From the NCBI GenBank assembly GCA_947184155.2, contig CAMXCT020001502.1, forward strand, positions 644,942 through 708,941: 64,000 nt of DNA, read 5' to 3'. Shown here piece by piece: positions 61,373 through 64,000 of this stretch; positions within the stretch are counted from its first letter, which is position 1; each line of letters begins with the position of its first letter. The notes beneath the pieces were generated by a model that was not told where the DNA came from, did no database searches, and saw only the letters and a list, made by a program, of their open reading frames with translations. The stretch comes from Cladocopium goreaui (taxonomy: Eukaryota; Sar; Dinophyceae; Suessiales; Symbiodiniaceae). The position numbers and the translations under genes are program-made.

Positions 61373-63187
61373 GTGAATGAGAAAAAAGGCATACAATTCA
61401 TTTCCCAAGCCCAAGGCTTCTCAGATCATCAGGGACACGCCAGCAGCAAACGAAGATAGTTATCCGTCTTGAATTTATGTACACAATCTATGATCATCTA
61501 TTCAGTTTTTGTACTTCATCGTTTGGAAACCATCCACTTGGGTTTCCCGATGTTTTCCCCCATTTTTCCTGGAGGTCCTCCTTGTCTTTCCCATGAGGCC
61601 TCATCCCTGGTTTCAATTTGTGAAATGTCAGCAATTGAGACAGGTGGGGATGGTTGGGCCGGATAGCGCGCTGGGAATGTGTTTGGAAATTTGGCAAGAG
61701 AGTTGCTTTGGTTTCCGAAGCAATTGCGTTGATGTGTGAACGGATCTTCGTTATCTTGATGGTACAATTGATGGTACAATACATGTTGAGTTCTCATATG
61801 GTCAGAGGCTGTCCTGTCAGTGGCTTTCTGGCTGTTGTGGATCTGGCTTTCACGGGCTGTGAAGGGCAAAGCTGGCCATTCCGTCAGGCCATCCAAGAGG
61901 CCTTGGGGCAGAAGCAACCAGAACTTCCACAGGTTGGGATGTTTTTGCCTTCTGACATGTGGCCTGTCCAGAGTACCCCAAAATTTCATGGTAGAAAATC
62001 TCCCCCATAAAAACAACATTTCAGGGGTCTCCCATTTTGAGCAAAGCTGTGTCTGCAGTTGTTGAGTGTCCAAGTCTAAAATATTTGCAGATGTCCCACA
62101 TGGACTTACCAAAGATTGCAACAAAAACTGCAAAATGCAACACTTCCAACTGGTAGTTGTACCATGTTGTACCTGATGGCAGAACACTCCAGGCGTTGCT
62201 GGACCTACACGGTTCGGCTGCGGCAGCAGATGAGCTGGGGAACCTGGGGCAATTTGTTACCGCACTGGGAAGAAGGGGTCAACCAAAAGATGTCAGGATG
62301 TTTCTATAACACGATCCATCTTGGTATGTTTTAGCTTGAACTGTTGGCTGCGTTTGAAGAGTTGTATTTTACTTGTTTGGCCGTTTGCTTGAGGGTTCAT
62401 GTTATGTCAAAGTCATCAAGGCTTTCTTTGTGAGTTGTACGGAGATTTCATTTTCCACCATTTAGTCTTCATAGTTTGTGTTTCAATCTTTGCGGCAGCA
62501 TTTCATGGTTGCCTTGCTGGTGGAAGACTGAGACTGTTAGTTGTGATGTCTTTTGTGGCCAGGAATGACGCGCATGTGCTGCTAGTCGCACAAGTGTGCA
62601 CCAGGCATCGCTGTATCTCCCTTTGCTCTTGGTCTCGCGCACTGAAAAGGGGCAGCATCTTGTAAACAGATGAGCATGCTCATCAGTGATGAAACTGGGT
62701 CATTGAAAACACACGACAGCCACAAGCCATTTTGCAGCTTTAACATTGACAAAAATGGTATTTCAAACCGCTCTCGGAGGGTCTCAAATGAACTGTGAGT
62801 TGAAGAAGTTCAAGAGATATTGACGCAAGTCTTCCTGTTCATTCTTTCGCTTTATTGATAAAACATCATCAGTCCGGGAGGTGCCTGCAATGGGCTCCTT
62901 GGGAGCGCTTAAGCGCCAAAGAGCTCCAGTCGGGAGATCTCAGGAGTCAGATATTATCAAAGGAAGTTTAGTTCACAAACTTCCGAGTTGCGGACGCATG
63001 TCCATGGCCAGTCTTGTCATCACGTCAACCACAACGGTAGCAGTTTGCAGGTGGGAACGGTTGAGTACAGCAACAGTCCAGGAGTGTTTCCACGGTTGCG
63101 GGCCTCGATCTGGAAAAGCTGTCGACAAAAAGTGGACCAGACTGTAGCGAGAGCTCGATTTCAGGGAAACATGCAGAAAAAAATTAG
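61373..63187. other. No gene recognised
   Basis: Non-repetitive. The minus frame 61516-62187 (223 codons) and the plus frame 61654-62010 (118 codons) overlap, and neither has a recognisable domain. The stretch 63075-63165 is a single relative of the array at 11580-12260. Confidence 0.4.
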
Positions 63188-63206
63188 GGGCGCGCCTGGC
63201 GCGCCC
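63188..63206. other. Perfect GC palindrome
   Basis: GGGCGCGCC-T-GGCGCGCCC: nine paired bases on each side of a single T. It is very GC-rich against an ordinary background and could form a tight hairpin or cruciform. No role is known. Confidence 0.7.
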
Positions 63207-63254
63207 AGTGCGGAATCGCCCACATTGTCAGCGCTGTGCGCACGTTGGTCGATT

Positions 63255-63360
63255 TGGTGTGACGCTCCTGCCATGCGGGATTGCAGCTGGAGGGTGCTAA
63301 ATAAATTGTAAGTTGCCATGCCGGATTGTAGCTGGAGGCTGCAAAACTGAATTGTCATGG
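63255..63360. repeat. Two copies of a 48-bp unit
   Basis: GCCATGCGGGATTGCAGCTG and GCCATGCCGGATTGTAGCTG, each followed by GAGG(G/C)TGC(T/A)AAA and AATTGT, lie in tandem at about 63271 and 63316. Confidence 0.6.
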
Positions 63361-63373
63361 CCGCGCGAAGGAA

Positions 63374-63391
63374 TTGGTATCATTTCAAAAC

Positions 63392-63436
<45 letters not shown>

Positions 63437-63604
63437 ACAGAAACATATGAAACAGACGATACTCCTGTTTTGACTGAGGAAGAGATTGCTCAGCTTCAGG
63501 AAGAAGATGTGGACACTGAACCTTACACGTGCGAAGAGAAGAATGGGGTTACAGACACTAGAGGAGAAGTAGCTCAGAGAAGAAGTAGCTGGAGGGGAAC
63601 GTAG
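63374..63604 (+). CDS. Possible acidic protein fragment next to a GAT repeat
   Basis: A 76-codon frame starting MVSFQN, then about 14 Asp from the (GAT) tract at 63392-63434, then ETDDTPVLTEEEIAQLQEED. The part after the repeat is not simple sequence and looks protein-like, but it ends in GAAGTAGCTCAG-type repeats. No domain is recognised. It could be one exon of a larger gene, or chance; I favour chance slightly. Confidence 0.25.
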
Positions 63605-63730
63605 CTCAGAGCAGATATGAAGCAGCTCAGAGGAAAAGTAGCTGAGAGAAGAGGTACCTCAGCAAAGAGGTCGCTCAGTGAGTGAAAAGGTGGCCCAGTG
63701 AAGAAGTAGCTCAGTGAAGAGGTAGCTTGA
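63560..63730. repeat. GAAGTAGCTCAG-type short repeats
   Basis: About nine diverged units of GAGAAGTAGCTCAG / GAAGAGGTAGCT with variable length, 12-24 bp apart. Confidence 0.8.
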
Positions 63731-63802
63731 CATAGCTTAGGGAATGGGTGTGTAATGGTGTATAATAGCCCAAAGGACAAACGAGTAGTAATTCATTTTC
63801 AT

Positions 63803-64000
63803 TCTTTCCTTCCTTCCTTCCTTCCTTCGTTCCTTCCTTCCTTCCTTCCTTCCTTCATTCCTGCATTCATTCATTCATTCCATTCCATTCCATTCCATTC
63901 CATTCCATTCATTCCATTCCATTCCCTTCCCTTCCCTTCCCTTCCATCCCATTCATTCCATCCATTCCATTCATTCCATCCATTCCATCCATTCCATCCA
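63803..64000. repeat. CTTC and ATTCC simple repeats at the window end
   Basis: (CTTC) tetramers (63807-63855), ATTC tetramers (63858-63878), then (ATTCC) and (CTTCC) pentamers, then CATTCCATC nonamers that run off the end of the window. Confidence 0.95.

Noticed and set aside
61516..62187. 223-codon minus-strand frame
   Set aside because: No recognisable motif; overlapped by comparable frames on the other strand, with no repeat or exon structure to support it.

Overview
The window looks like repeat-rich nuclear DNA of a dinoflagellate; the genus cannot be fixed from the sequence alone. The main pointers are two matches to the conserved 3' part of the dinoflagellate trans-spliced leader (21239-21254 and its twin at 54812-54827, plus a weaker one at 49131-49146), degenerate TTTAGGG-type telomere-like repeats, sparse genes, very large amounts of mini- and microsatellite, and multi-exon genes with short coding pieces.

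Layout. 1-4500: tandem arrays with periods of 57, about 322 and 41 bp, with no convincing gene. 4510-18003: a very large imperfect inverted repeat. Its arms (4510-5968 and 16067-18003) face each other across about 10 kb holding one plausible host-type gene, a short CCCH zinc-finger protein (6449-7273), a 104-bp tandem array, CAT and TTCATTTCA simple repeats, and telomere-like repeats. 18004-21172: mostly featureless DNA with a possible kinase-like fragment, then a TATGTA/ATGTA microsatellite.

21173-54947 is the centre of the window: a complete Ty1/copia-order LTR retrotransposon with 202-bp TG...CA LTRs that differ at one position, a 5-bp target duplication (TGTAT) inside a microsatellite, a polypurine run and a possible primer-binding site. 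It is 33,775 bp long because a second element (34647-49276, 14,630 bp) has inserted into it. That inner element has a perfect 12-bp terminal inverted repeat and a 2-bp TC target duplication. Taking the inner element and one TC out puts the two halves of the retroelement frame back in phase, giving one uninterrupted frame of about 6,054 codons in a 19.1-kb element. The order is coiled-coil/gag, two CCCH fingers, aspartic protease, integrase, reverse transcriptase, RNase H, then more than 3,200 residues of extra protein that include a zinc knuckle, a possible KptA/Tpt1-like (RNA 2'-phosphotransferase-type) domain and a cysteine-pair cluster. The LTR carries the spliced-leader-like sequence.

The inner element carries about five multi-exon transcription units, all on the minus strand: a possible SAM-dependent methyltransferase, a CACTA/TNP2-like transposase, and three unrecognised proteins of which two have basic low-complexity regions. 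A cluster of GGCTCATCG motifs lies just upstream of one of them.

54948-64000: the continuation of the split microsatellite, a roughly 326-bp satellite, about 1.7 kb of ATGTA-type simple repeats, three tandem copies of a long foldback sequence, a degenerate GGTATATTAAA-type region, and CTTCC/ATTCC simple repeats at the end. No convincing gene was found there.
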